From Acinetobacter sp. UBA3106 (lineage in GTDB: Bacteria; Pseudomonadota; Gammaproteobacteria; Pseudomonadales; Moraxellaceae): a stretch of 13,803 nt of DNA. Every line of letters starts with the position of its first letter. Within the stretch, counting starts at the first letter, position 1. The translations under genes and the position numbers were made by a program. Below, piece after piece: positions 1 through 7,182 of the stretch. Under the pieces are notes generated by a model. The model worked only from the letters and a program-made list of their open reading frames with translations, was not told where the DNA came from and searched no databases. The DNA lies in the NCBI GenBank assembly GCA_002365595.1, contig DFAM01000025.1, forward strand, positions 1-13,803, in the 5' to 3' direction.

Positions 1-119
1 TTCATAATCTCTTAATGATCTATTTTCTACCTCGTCAGTAGAAAATATAACGCAATAAACATCTAACAACTTAACCTGTTCAGCTAAGTTCGTTTGCTGT
101 ATCGCGTCGGGATGAGCTC

Positions 120-147
120 ATTATAGGGCAATTTCTTACACGTGCAA
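120..147 (-). promoter_or_regulatory. Strong sigma-70-like promoter reading off the left edge
   Basis: On the minus strand there is TTGCAC (147-142), a 16-base spacer and a perfect TATAAT (125-120). The sequence just upstream of the -35 is A/T rich, like an UP element. The predicted transcript starts near 113 and runs to position 1 through about 110 bases with no reading frame of note. It contains an 8-bp hairpin (23-30 with 38-45). A near-consensus promoter with a long non-coding leader fits a stable-RNA (rRNA or tRNA) or ribosomal-protein operon lying left of the window; this is inference. A minus-strand ATG at 5-3 after AAGAG could instead be the start of a protein gene. Confidence 0.6.
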
Positions 148-239
148 GTGTTTTTAACTGATTGTCTTATTGACTGTTTTATTTTTATGCACCATTTTGG
201 TTCATTTTTATTCTGATTTAAATATAAATACATAATTTT

Positions 240-272
240 AAAGCAAAAATATGATTAAAATATTTCTGCTTT
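240..272 (-). terminator. Possible terminator hairpin after the cyclophilin gene
   Basis: Two 13-base arms (240-252 and 260-272) pair with one G-U wobble around a 7-base loop, just downstream of the cyclophilin stop codon. On the minus strand the run of U after the stem is poor, so termination efficiency is uncertain. Nothing else is visible between 150 and 240 apart from AT-rich DNA. Confidence 0.35.
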
Positions 273-280
273 ATTTTTAC

Positions 281-850
281 TTACTTTTTCTCAGCTGCTG
301 CTTTAATGCTCACACTAACAATTTTCACGGCTTGCTTTGGTACATTTTGATGCATTCCAAAGTTTGCTGTCGGTACCTGCGTGATTTTATCTACCACATC
401 CATACCTTTAGTCACTTTACCAAATACTGTGTAACCGGCATTCATCTGGCTTTTATTTAAAAAGTCGTTGTCTACGGTATTAATGAAGAATTGACTGGTT
501 GCAGAATTAGGATTGTTGGTTCGTGCCATGGCCAAAGTGCCACGCGTATTCTTCAATCCATTATACGATTCATTCTGGATGGGTGCCTTGGTCTGTTTCT
601 CTACCATGTTGCCATCCATTCCCCCACCCTGAATCATAAAGCCAGGAATCACCCGGTGAAAAACAGTGCCGTTATAAAAGTTATCCTTTATATAGTCTTC
701 AAAGTTTTTTGCTGAAATAGGCGCTTTATCATTAAATAGCTCTATTTCAATATTCCCCATAGAGGTTTTCATTTCTACTAAAGTATTTGCAGCCATCGCC
801 TGCACACTCATGCATGCAGCACTGATAGCAAATAAGGTTTGTTTTAACAT
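281..850 (-). CDS. Periplasmic peptidyl-prolyl cis-trans isomerase (cyclophilin type, PpiA-like)
   Basis: Catalyses cis-trans isomerisation of X-Pro bonds during protein folding. The 189-residue product starts with a typical Sec signal peptide with a probable cut after Ala-Met-Ala at about residue 20, so it should act in the periplasm, as PpiA does in E. coli. A single cyclophilin domain fills the rest. FHRVIPGFMIQGGG lies at 64-77, with Arg66 and Gln74 matching the family's active-site positions, and SQFFI at 119-123 is the second conserved block. The length suits a bacterial single-domain cyclophilin. The start at 850 is preceded by AAGAG and AAAGAA on the minus strand. The gene is divergent from the decarboxylase-like gene and probably monocistronic. 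The family call is near certain; ppiA orthology is likely but unproved. Confidence 0.93.
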   Translation of the reverse strand: MLKQTLFAISAACMSVQAMAANTLVEMKTSMGNIEIELFNDKAPISAKNFEDYIKDNFYNGTVFHRVIPGFMIQGGGMDGNMVEKQTKAPIQNESYNGLKNTRGTLAMARTNNPNSATSQFFINTVDNDFLNKSQMNAGYTVFGKVTKGMDVVDKITQVPTANFGMHQNVPKQAVKIVSVSIKAAAEKK

Positions 851-952
851 TTCTTTACTCTTCTACTTCAAGTTGTAATTGTGAATGTCTATATATTAAT
901 CTTTCAATATAAATATAACAGCTTCTCTTTTTGATATAAAACGAGTATTACA

Positions 953-1621
953 ATGAGTGAAGAATTAAACACAACTACTTTTTCCCTTTATCCACCTTGG
1001 CATTTGCATGGTGATGCTTTTATTTTGAATTACTGGTTAACCCCTAAATTTATTGCACAGCATCGTACTTTTTATATTGCTCCTTCTCCGATTGGTCGCG
1101 TAGTACAGGTGATGCTGGTTCGTTATCACGATTCTCCTGTGGGCCCTTATGATGAATTACTGATTTTGGACCATCCTTTAATCAGTAAAAGACGTTTATC
1201 TTCCATTCCTAAAATTTATGTTTCTACCGAAGCTTCTATGGTAAATGGACAACATTTTTGGGGAATTCCAAAACAGCTGGCCCAATTTGAATGGCTGATC
1301 CATGATGATATGGTGCATTGCAATATCCGCTTTGACCAGCAAGAAATGAGTGTGTGTTTGCAGAAATATAAACATAGTCAAACTTTTTATGTGAATAGCC
1401 ATCATTTACCGGCACGACTGCTTAACATCCAGCAAGCCTGGCAAGGTTTACGTTATCAATTCACTCCACAATTTCGCGGTAAGCTGAGCAAATTAAAACA
1501 AGCCAGCTGGAAAAACACCCAAGCTATCTTCCCCGATTTTTCTCAAGCCCGCTATTTACATAGTTTTTATGTTCCAGAATTTAGCCTGATCTTACCTAAA
1601 GCCAAAATTGAGAAAAAATAA
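953..1621 (+). CDS. Acetoacetate decarboxylase (ADC)-like family protein
   Basis: A 222-residue cytosolic protein with no signal peptide or membrane segment. It shows the two hallmark blocks of the ADC-like superfamily: SPVGPYDELLI at 61-71 and a block at about 86-110 that runs from IPKIYVSTEAS to WGIPKQLA. In genuine acetoacetate decarboxylase the Pro-Lys-Lys motif carries the Schiff-base lysine and a second lysine that lowers its pKa. Here Lys107 occupies the first position and Gln108 the second. Many such proteins are not shown to make acetone, so the reaction should be treated as unknown. The ribosome site is weak (a GAG about 7 bases before the ATG). The gene converges on an alpha/beta hydrolase; a functional link is possible but not shown. 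Confidence 0.8.
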   Translation: MSEELNTTTFSLYPPWHLHGDAFILNYWLTPKFIAQHRTFYIAPSPIGRVVQVMLVRYHDSPVGPYDELLILDHPLISKRRLSSIPKIYVSTEASMVNGQHFWGIPKQLAQFEWLIHDDMVHCNIRFDQQEMSVCLQKYKHSQTFYVNSHHLPARLLNIQQAWQGLRYQFTPQFRGKLSKLKQASWKNTQAIFPDFSQARYLHSFYVPEFSLILPKAKIEKK

Positions 1622-1647
1622 AAAAGGTGTTTCACGTGAAACACCTT
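1612..1647 (-). terminator. Minus-strand terminator formed by the parS-containing palindrome
   Basis: Read on the minus strand, the palindrome at 1624-1647 can fold into a 10-bp stem with a 4-base loop and is followed by two runs of six T separated by one A. This would end transcription of the alpha/beta hydrolase gene. On the plus strand the tail is only TTAAAT, so termination of the rightward gene is less likely. Confidence 0.5.
1628..1643. other. parS: Probable chromosomal parS centromere site (ParB-binding)
   Basis: The 16-mer TGTTTCACGTGAAACA is identical to the consensus parS bound by chromosomal ParB/Spo0J proteins and conserved across many bacteria. It sits in the middle of a perfect 24-bp palindrome (1624-1647), 6 bp past one stop codon and 34 bp before the other, in the gap between two convergent genes. 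ParB loads on such sites, spreads, recruits SMC/MukB-type condensin and works with ParA to segregate the origin region. The match is directly visible; in vivo function is inferred. The same palindrome may double as a terminator. Confidence 0.75.
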
Positions 1648-1677
1648 AAATACAGCTCAAGACTAAGCTTAAAAAAA

Positions 1678-2748
1678 CTAAGCATGCTTATCCCAAAACT
1701 TTCTGTAGCTTTTACTGATTTCAATTACATACTTTTTAGCACGGTAAGAAACTGGCGTTAGATTGACAAAACCGTGGGCTTGATCGGTATATTCTTGATA
1801 ATGCACCTTTACACCGCGATGACGTAATTTATGGGCATAAATCTCCCCTTCATCATGTAATACATCATGACCCGCAGTCACCACAAAAGTAGGCGGTAAT
1901 TTGTCATGCTTACCATAAGTCGGGGAAATCAGCGGATCATCCAGTTCGATCTGATGGGTATTTGCATAATAATGGGTCACAAAATCCACATCTTTACTGG
2001 TTAAAACCAGTCCTTCATTATAGGCATAGAAGGATGGATGACGGCTTTTAAAATCGACTGCCGGATAGAGCAGCAATTGGGCTTGCGGAGCATACACTTT
2101 ATGAGCGCTACGTTGCGCGACTACCGTGCTGATATTGCCTCCCGCACTATCGCCAGCCACTGAAATTCTATTTTTCAAGATTTTAAGCTGCCTTCTGTTT
2201 TGATGTACCCATGCCAAGGCATCTTCACAGGTTTGAATCAGTTTACTCGGGCTTGCTTCAGGCGCTAAAGGATAGTCAATACTTAAAACCTGCACTTTTG
2301 CATGCACGGCCAGTAGCCGGCAGACTTCATCATGTGAATCCAGACTGCCTACAACAAACCCACCACCATGAAAATAAACCACCATGGGTAACTTTTTAGT
2401 CGGTGCAGGATGATAATGCCGCGCGAAGATGGTTCCGCTATGTAAGGGTAAGCGCAGATCTTCCACCTGTTTCACCGGCGTAGGTTTGCCTTTAATAGCT
2501 TGCATTTGCAAATCAAAGGTTTTTCGGGCTTGGATAATATCTTCACTGACAAAACCATTATTACCGCGTCTTAACTGGGCGGCCATCATGCATTGGATTA
2601 AAGGATCAAGTTCAGGGTATTGATGTGGATATCTTAAAATTTTAACTAAAGATTTTTGTGCAAAACTCGGTAATCGATCCAAAGTACGTGCAGCTGCACC
2701 TTGGCCTTTTTCTAATACGGTCTGTAAAGTTCGACTAAAAGCAACCAT
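1678..2748 (-). CDS. Alpha/beta hydrolase, hormone-sensitive-lipase-type esterase
   Basis: A 356-residue carboxylesterase of the HSL (family IV) group, probably acting on short-chain or xenobiotic esters; the substrate cannot be read from sequence. HGGGF (127-131) supplies the oxyanion hole, and GDSAGG (199-204) carries nucleophile Ser201. Asp295 in the GHDVLHDEG block and His325 in QAHGF complete the triad. The first 100 or so residues form the cap region and show no signal peptide, so the protein is likely cytosolic. The start codon has a clear upstream AAGGAAGG. The gene converges on the ADC-like gene and is followed by the parS/terminator palindrome. No truncation is seen. Confidence 0.9.
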   Translation of the reverse strand: MVAFSRTLQTVLEKGQGAAARTLDRLPSFAQKSLVKILRYPHQYPELDPLIQCMMAAQLRRGNNGFVSEDIIQARKTFDLQMQAIKGKPTPVKQVEDLRLPLHSGTIFARHYHPAPTKKLPMVVYFHGGGFVVGSLDSHDEVCRLLAVHAKVQVLSIDYPLAPEASPSKLIQTCEDALAWVHQNRRQLKILKNRISVAGDSAGGNISTVVAQRSAHKVYAPQAQLLLYPAVDFKSRHPSFYAYNEGLVLTSKDVDFVTHYYANTHQIELDDPLISPTYGKHDKLPPTFVVTAGHDVLHDEGEIYAHKLRHRGVKVHYQEYTDQAHGFVNLTPVSYRAKKYVIEISKSYRKFWDKHA

Positions 2749-2951
2749 TATTGCACCTTCCTTTTATTTTAATCTTCACATTTTCTACATGATCAGCCAA
2801 TGCTTGACCATACTCTTATATAAGTCTAATCATCTGTATACACAGTAAAAACATTCATACGCTAATCTTCTTTTTATACCTTGTCATTGACAATTTCCAT
2901 GTATATTTCGGAGTGTTTTTGCTACTCCTTACAACAAGAAGGATAAACGTT

Positions 2952-3458
2952 ATGGCTAAAAGACTGATCATACTGTCATTAGCGACGACATTTTTAGCTA
3001 TGGGGTGTGTCGCATTTCCTGAAGATGGCGGTTATTACGATGGACGTTATGATGACCGCTATGACCGAACTTATGGTTCAGGTTATGACTATCGATATGC
3101 ACGTGAACGGGATCGTCAACGTTGGGAATATCAACAGCGCCAAAACCGCTTAGAGTTAGAACGTAAAAAACGGGAGCTTGAGCGACGTCAATGGCAACAG
3201 AACCGCCAAAAACAATCCGAGTGGGAACGTAAAAAACGTGAACAGCAACATCAATTAGAACAACGTAAAAGAATTGCTGAACAGAATCGAAATAACCAGT
3301 CCAACTGGGAGCGAAAAAAGCGTGAACTTGAACGCCAACGCGCAGAACAGCAGCGTAAAAAGGTAGAGCTGCGACAGCGCGATAAAATACAAGAAAGACG
3401 CGGCGATGATCGTCGTCGAGATAGAGATCAGCGAGAACGTCAATATCGTGATCACTGA
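2952..3458 (+). CDS. Small Arg/Gln-rich repeat protein, putative lipoprotein
   Basis: I do not recognise a family. The chosen start gives 168 residues and is preceded by AAGAAGGA at good spacing; an in-frame ATG at 2913 lacks such a site and would spoil the leader. Residues 1-18 form a short basic-hydrophobic leader ending Leu-Ala-Met-Gly-Cys19, a relaxed lipobox, so lipidation at Cys19 is plausible. Residues 26-50 are rich in Tyr, Asp, Gly and Arg. Residues 51-165 are extremely charged, with the hexamer ERKKRE three times (70-75, 92-97, 120-125) and a likely long helix or coiled coil. The strong positive charge would suit contact with polyanions such as peptidoglycan-linked polymers or lipopolysaccharide, but that is a guess. 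A good terminator follows, so it is probably a single-gene unit. Confidence 0.75.
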   Translation: MAKRLIILSLATTFLAMGCVAFPEDGGYYDGRYDDRYDRTYGSGYDYRYARERDRQRWEYQQRQNRLELERKKRELERRQWQQNRQKQSEWERKKREQQHQLEQRKRIAEQNRNNQSNWERKKRELERQRAEQQRKKVELRQRDKIQERRGDDRRRDRDQRERQYRDH

Positions 3459-3491
3459 TTTCTTTCAAGCCACTTCATTTTCATTAATTTA

Positions 3492-3521
3492 ATGCCCTTT
3501 AGTTAAAGGGTATTTTTTTAT
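3492..3521 (+). terminator. Intrinsic terminator after the repeat lipoprotein gene
   Basis: CCCTTT (3495-3500) pairs with AAAGGG (3505-3510), extended by A-T pairs, and is followed by TATTTTTTTATT. It lies about 35 bases after the lipoprotein stop codon. Confidence 0.85.
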
Positions 3522-3648
3522 TGAATTAAAATACTCTGGCTTAGGACCCGAATAGAGAACTTTGCGAGATCGTTTAAATAAATGATAGAAGAGTTCTGAT
3601 GATCATCTATGCTCAATTCTCAGTTTAAAAACTTATCTCTGCTTTTAA

Positions 3649-3846
3649 AGCATCTCATCCATTCGCTATGGCGCTATAATTGCGGAGCAGTTTGCAACTT
3701 TTAAAAAGCAGAACTCGATGGAGTAGCACCTGCGTAAACTCAAGTATCTGCATGAGGATACCTCTACCGACTAGCTGCGCCTGAGTTGAACTCCTCTTGA
3801 AGCAATGTATAAAAACTAGGAAAAGGATTTATTTTTAATTATTTAG
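3649..3846 (+). pseudogene. Possible decayed coding remnant
   Basis: This stretch lies in about 990 bases without an intact gene (3459-4453). One frame reads like protein but is broken by four stops: TAG at 3724 and 3772, TGA at 3787 and TAG at 3817. Between them are segments such as HLRKLKYLHEDTSTD and TPLEAMYKN. At least the first three stops could come from single C-to-T changes of CAG or CGA, a pattern expected of a decaying gene. I do not recognise the protein, and the stretch could be non-coding DNA that looks protein-like by chance. Confidence 0.25.
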
Positions 3847-3922
3847 AAGGAATTGAGGGGTTAAAATTTTGTTAAATAGATTCCCTACATTCGATTCGTG
3901 CACAATTTGCCAAATTTCAAGC

Positions 3923-3954
3923 AAAAAAAAAGCTTATCCAGAGGTTGGATAAGC
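3923..3954 (-). terminator. Orphan leftward intrinsic terminator
   Basis: Read on the minus strand, a perfect 9-bp stem (arms 3932-3940 and 3946-3954) with a 5-base loop is followed by nine T residues (3931-3923). This is a textbook terminator, yet no intact minus-strand gene lies upstream of it between 3955 and 4453. It must serve either a small RNA, a very short reading frame or a vanished gene. Confidence 0.8.
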
Positions 3955-3970
3955 CTAGAAAACACATTTC

Positions 3971-4057
3971 TTAAATACCAAAAGAAACTACAGCGATAGA
4001 ATCTGGGTGAAATAATAACCAGTCACTGATTGTTTGTGAAATATATATTTCATTCAA
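3971..4057 (-). pseudogene. Short minus-strand frame ending just before the orphan terminator; possible 3' gene remnant
   Basis: A 28-codon frame from a TTG at 4057 ends with TAA at 3973-3971, about 16 bases before the stem of the leftward terminator. It encodes a natural-looking C-terminus (…SDWLLFHPDSIAVVSFGI). Stops close it immediately upstream and no ribosome site or ATG is present. I read it as the tail of an otherwise lost gene that kept its terminator, but a small RNA gene over the same region is equally possible. Confidence 0.3.
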
Positions 4058-4316
4058 TATTGATCGTTTTTAAGTCTAAGTTTTAATTTTAAGATTGTTT
4101 TTAGCCTGAACAGCAATCGGTGCGTTAAACTTTCGTATGCTAGTTAAATATTTACTATTACTTATATTTTTACCAATATCAGCTTAATAATATTTCGCGC
4201 TATCAATTTACTCATAATTCATTCACAGCTCATGAGCTATTTCTAAGTTCAAAATTAAAAAACCGGGATTTTTAATCTTTTTTAATCAAATTAAACAGAT
4301 TTAATTGCTTGTCTCG

Positions 4317-4343
4317 CTTGAATTTTTATCGTCTGCCCCGAAC
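4317..4343 (+). promoter_or_regulatory. Sigma-32 (RpoH) heat-shock promoter of grpE
   Basis: TCTCGCTTGAA precedes a 13-base spacer and CCCCGAAC. This matches the sigma-32 consensus (TCTC-N-CCCTTGAA, 13-17 bases, CCCCATnT) in the whole -35 block and in the C-run of the -10. The predicted start near 4350 gives a leader of about 100 bases to the chosen grpE start. Its place before a classic heat-shock gene supports the call. The DNA from 4060 to 4310 shows nothing else beyond AT-rich sequence and a 12-bp palindrome at 4227-4238. Confidence 0.75.
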
Positions 4344-4453
4344 TCTGTATTAATCATGAATATTATCACTCATGGCAGTTCAGGATTAACGCAGTTAGCA
4401 CTGAGGCCAAAAGGACTGACATGTTTAAAAACCCATTTAAACGGAGTAAATCT

Positions 4454-5002
4454 ATGGCAACTGAGCAAAATCAAGACGCTCAAGATCTAGGGCAAGAGCA
4501 AGCTGAGCAACAAGCAGCAGAATCTCAAGCTGAAACAGAGCAAACCGAAGTTTCAGTTGAAGATTTACAAGCTCAAATCACCAAATTGGAAGAAAGTTTA
4601 AAACTGGAAAAAGCACGTACAGCCAATGCGGTCTATGAAGCACAAAAAAGCGTAGAACGTATTCAACGTGATGCTGAAAAGCATAAAGAAACAGTAATTG
4701 AGAAATTTGCAAAAGAATTACTCGACTCTGTCGATAATTTAGAGCGTGCCATCCAAGCTGCAGGCGGGATTGAGTCTCCATTACTTGAAGGTGTGGAGCT
4801 GACCTTAAAATCACTGCTCAATACACTGGAAAAATTTAACGTTGTAGAAGTCAATATGAACAACGGTTTCAATGCAGATTTACATCAGGCAGTTGGTATT
4901 GCACCGGATGTCAAAGCAGGTGAAATCGGTACGGTATTGCAAAAAGGTTATACCCTTTCAGGCCGTTTACTGCGTCCAGCAATGGTCCTTGTAGGTCAAT
5001 AA
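4454..5002 (+). CDS. grpE: GrpE, nucleotide exchange factor for DnaK
   Basis: Homodimeric cytosolic co-chaperone that opens the DnaK nucleotide pocket to release ADP, resetting the chaperone cycle and acting as a thermosensor. The 182-residue product has an acidic, Gln/Glu-rich disordered N-terminus, a long coiled-coil helix at about 35-95 and the family's C-terminal beta domain with its GTVLQKGY...GRLLRPAMV signature. I chose the ATG at 4454 because it follows CGGAG at about 7 bases and gives an N-terminus like other Acinetobacter GrpE proteins as I recall them. An in-frame ATG at 4421 with AAAGGA would add 11 basic residues and cannot be excluded. A sigma-32-like promoter lies upstream, and dnaK follows after 122 bases. 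Confidence 0.95.
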   Translation: MATEQNQDAQDLGQEQAEQQAAESQAETEQTEVSVEDLQAQITKLEESLKLEKARTANAVYEAQKSVERIQRDAEKHKETVIEKFAKELLDSVDNLERAIQAAGGIESPLLEGVELTLKSLLNTLEKFNVVEVNMNNGFNADLHQAVGIAPDVKAGEIGTVLQKGYTLSGRLLRPAMVLVGQ

Positions 5003-5046
5003 GGTAAAGAAATTCGAGAGTTTTTCTATTTTTTTCATCTAAACAA

Positions 5047-5074
5047 CTTGAAAAATTTTGAATGGCTCTCATAT
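5047..5074 (+). promoter_or_regulatory. Second sigma-32-like promoter, in the grpE-dnaK gap
   Basis: CTTGAA (5047-5052) is followed after 14 bases by TCTCATAT (5067-5074), against the consensus CCCCATAT: a perfect -35 core, ideal spacing and two changes in the -10. It would let dnaK be heat-induced independently of grpE. A weak hairpin and T-rich stretch just after grpE (about 5012-5037) may reduce read-through. Confidence 0.6.
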
Positions 5075-5124
5075 CGGATAACAAGCAAAAACATTGCAAA
5101 AAATAATTTTGAGGAAGCATCCAA

Positions 5125-7068
5125 ATGGCTAAAATCATTGGTATTGACTTAGGTACAACAAACTCTTGTGTTGCCGTACTTGAAGGCGACAAAGTTAAAG
5201 TCATCGACAACGCTGAAGGCGCTCGTACAACTCCATCTATTATTGCTTATAAAGATGGTGAAATTCTGGTAGGTCAATCTGCAAAGCGTCAGGCAGTAAC
5301 CAACCCTAAAAACACTTTATTCGCGATCAAACGTTTAATCGGACGTAAGTACCAAGACCAAGCGGTACAAAAAGATATCGGTCTGGTTCCTTACAAAATC
5401 ATTCAAGCTGACAATGGCGATGCTTGGGTTGATGTCAACGACAAGAAACTTGCACCACAACAAATCTCTGCTGAAATTTTGAAAAAGATGAAAAAAACTG
5501 CAGAAGATTATTTGGGTGAAACAGTTACTGAAGCGGTAATTACTGTTCCTGCTTACTTCAACGATGCACAACGTCAAGCCACTAAAGATGCAGGTAAAAT
5601 TGCCGGTTTGGACGTTAAACGTATCATCAACGAACCAACTGCTGCAGCTCTTGCGTTCGGTATGGATAAAAAAGAAGGCGACCGTAAAGTTGCAGTCTAT
5701 GACTTGGGTGGTGGTACTTTCGACGTATCAATCATCGAAATTGCGGACTTGGACGGCGACCAGCAAATCGAAGTATTGTCTACAAACGGTGATACTTTCC
5801 TAGGTGGTGAAGACTTCGATAACGCGTTAATTGAATTCCTGGTTGAAGAATTCAAGAAAGAACAAAGCGTGAACTTGAAACAAGATCCACTTGCATTACA
5901 ACGTTTGAAAGAAGCAGCGGAAAAAGCAAAAATCGAGCTTTCTTCATCGAATGCTACTGAAATTAACCTTCCATATATCACTGCAGACGCAACTGGTCCT
6001 AAACACTTAGTGATCAACGTGACTCGTGCAAAATTAGAAGGTTTGGTTGCTGACCTGGTTGAACGTACTATTGAGCCTTGCCGTATTGCGCTTAAAGATG
6101 CCGGTCTTGCGACTTCAGACATCTCTGACGTAATTCTGGTGGGTGGTCAGTCTCGTATGCCACTTGTACAACAAAAAGTACAAGAGTTCTTTGGTCGTGA
6201 GCCACGTAAAGACGTGAACCCGGATGAAGCGGTAGCGATTGGTGCTGCGATTCAAGGTGCGGTATTGTCTGGTGATAAAACTGACGTATTGCTTCTTGAC
6301 GTAACTCCATTGACACTTGGTATTGAGACGATGGGCGGCGTGTTAACTGCAATCATCGAGAAAAACACCACGATTCCTGCGAAGAAATCTCAAGTGTTCT
6401 CAACTGCTGCAGACAACCAGCCTGCTGTAGACATTTCGGTTTACCAAGGTGAACGTAAAATGGCTCAACAAAACAAATTGTTGGGTAACTTCCAATTAGG
6501 CGACATCCCACCTGCTCCACGTGGTGTGCCACAAATTGAAGTATCGTTCGACATCAACGCTGACGGTATCTTGAAAGTATCTGCAAAAGACAAGAGCACT
6601 GGTAAAGAACAATCGATTCAAATTAAAGCAAACTCTGGTTTGAGCGATGCTGAAATTGAAGCGATGATCAAAGATGCTGAAGCGAATGCAGAAGAAGACC
6701 GTAAGTTTGAAGAACTTGCAAAAGCACGTAACGAAGCAGATGCTCTTGTTTCTAGCGCGCAAAAAGCAGTGAAAGATCTTGGCGAACAAGTGACTGCAGA
6801 TGAAAAAACTGCGGTTGAAACTGCGGTTTCAGAGCTTGAAGCGGCAACCAAAGAAAATAACGTTGACGATATCAAAGCAAAAACTGAAGCACTGCAAAAC
6901 ATCATCATGCCAATCACTCAACGCGCTTATGAAGCTGCGCAAGGTGCTCAAGGCGGTGCGCAAGGTTTTGATCCAAATGCATTCCAAGGCGATGCGGGTC
7001 AACAACAAAAAGCGGATGACGGCGTTGTAGATGCTGAGTTCACTGAAGTTAAAGATGATAAAAAATAA
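5125..7068 (+). CDS. dnaK: DnaK, Hsp70 chaperone
   Basis: ATP-driven cytosolic Hsp70 that binds exposed hydrophobic segments, working with DnaJ and GrpE, and usually feeding back on sigma-32. The 647-residue length is standard. The three Hsp70 signatures are present: IGIDLGTTNSCV near the N-terminus, VYDLGGGTFDVSII near residue 190-205 and VILVGGQSRMPLVQ near 335-350. The VLLLDVTPL interdomain linker follows near 390, then the substrate-binding beta domain and helical lid. The Gly/Gln-rich tail ends in an acidic-basic stretch, EVKDDKK. GAGGAAG precedes the ATG. It lies 122 bases after grpE, and a terminator follows directly, so dnaJ is not in this operon. No anomaly is seen. Confidence 0.99.
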   Translation: MAKIIGIDLGTTNSCVAVLEGDKVKVIDNAEGARTTPSIIAYKDGEILVGQSAKRQAVTNPKNTLFAIKRLIGRKYQDQAVQKDIGLVPYKIIQADNGDAWVDVNDKKLAPQQISAEILKKMKKTAEDYLGETVTEAVITVPAYFNDAQRQATKDAGKIAGLDVKRIINEPTAAALAFGMDKKEGDRKVAVYDLGGGTFDVSIIEIADLDGDQQIEVLSTNGDTFLGGEDFDNALIEFLVEEFKKEQSVNLKQDPLALQRLKEAAEKAKIELSSSNATEINLPYITADATGPKHLVINVTRAKLEGLVADLVERTIEPCRIALKDAGLATSDISDVILVGGQSRMPLVQQKVQEFFGREPRKDVNPDEAVAIGAAIQGAVLSGDKTDVLLLDVTPLTLGIETMGGVLTAIIEKNTTIPAKKSQVFSTAADNQPAVDISVYQGERKMAQQNKLLGNFQLGDIPPAPRGVPQIEVSFDINADGILKVSAKDKSTGKEQSIQIKANSGLSDAEIEAMIKDAEANAEEDRKFEELAKARNEADALVSSAQKAVKDLGEQVTADEKTAVETAVSELEAATKENNVDDIKAKTEALQNIIMPITQRAYEAAQGAQGGAQGFDPNAFQGDAGQQQKADDGVVDAEFTEVKDDKK

Positions 7069-7080
7069 TTTGTCACTTTG

Positions 7081-7112
7081 AAAAAAGACCGCATTTTATG
7101 CGGTCTTTTTTT
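7081..7112 (+). terminator. Intrinsic terminator after dnaK
   Basis: GACCGCAT (7087-7094) and ATGCGGTC (7098-7105) form an 8-bp stem with a 3-base loop, flanked by A6 and T7 runs that extend the pairing. It starts 12 bases after the dnaK stop. Confidence 0.92.
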
Positions 7113-7182
7113 ATTCATCTTATAGGCAACAGGATAGATTTTGACTAAAATATAATTGTATAAATCACTGAAAAATAAAAAC

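Noticed and set aside
2998..3468. Long minus-strand reading frame antisense to the repeat lipoprotein
   Set aside because: It is a mirror of the repetitive plus-strand codons, has no ribosome site, and the plus-strand frame has a leader, a ribosome site and a terminator.
3735..3800. A tRNA-like stretch on the minus strand (a D-arm-like AGCTAGTCGGTAGAGG)
   Set aside because: The flanking sequence gives no pairing acceptor stem or proper T arm, and the D-stem itself is incomplete, so it is not a functional tRNA and the resemblance may be chance.
4227..4238. Perfect 12-bp palindrome AGCTCATGAGCT before grpE
   Set aside because: It is short, isolated and not near the sigma-32 promoter core; no function can be supported.
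5697..6122. Antisense reading frames over dnaK
   Set aside because: They are by-products of the strongly biased dnaK codon use and match no plausible protein.
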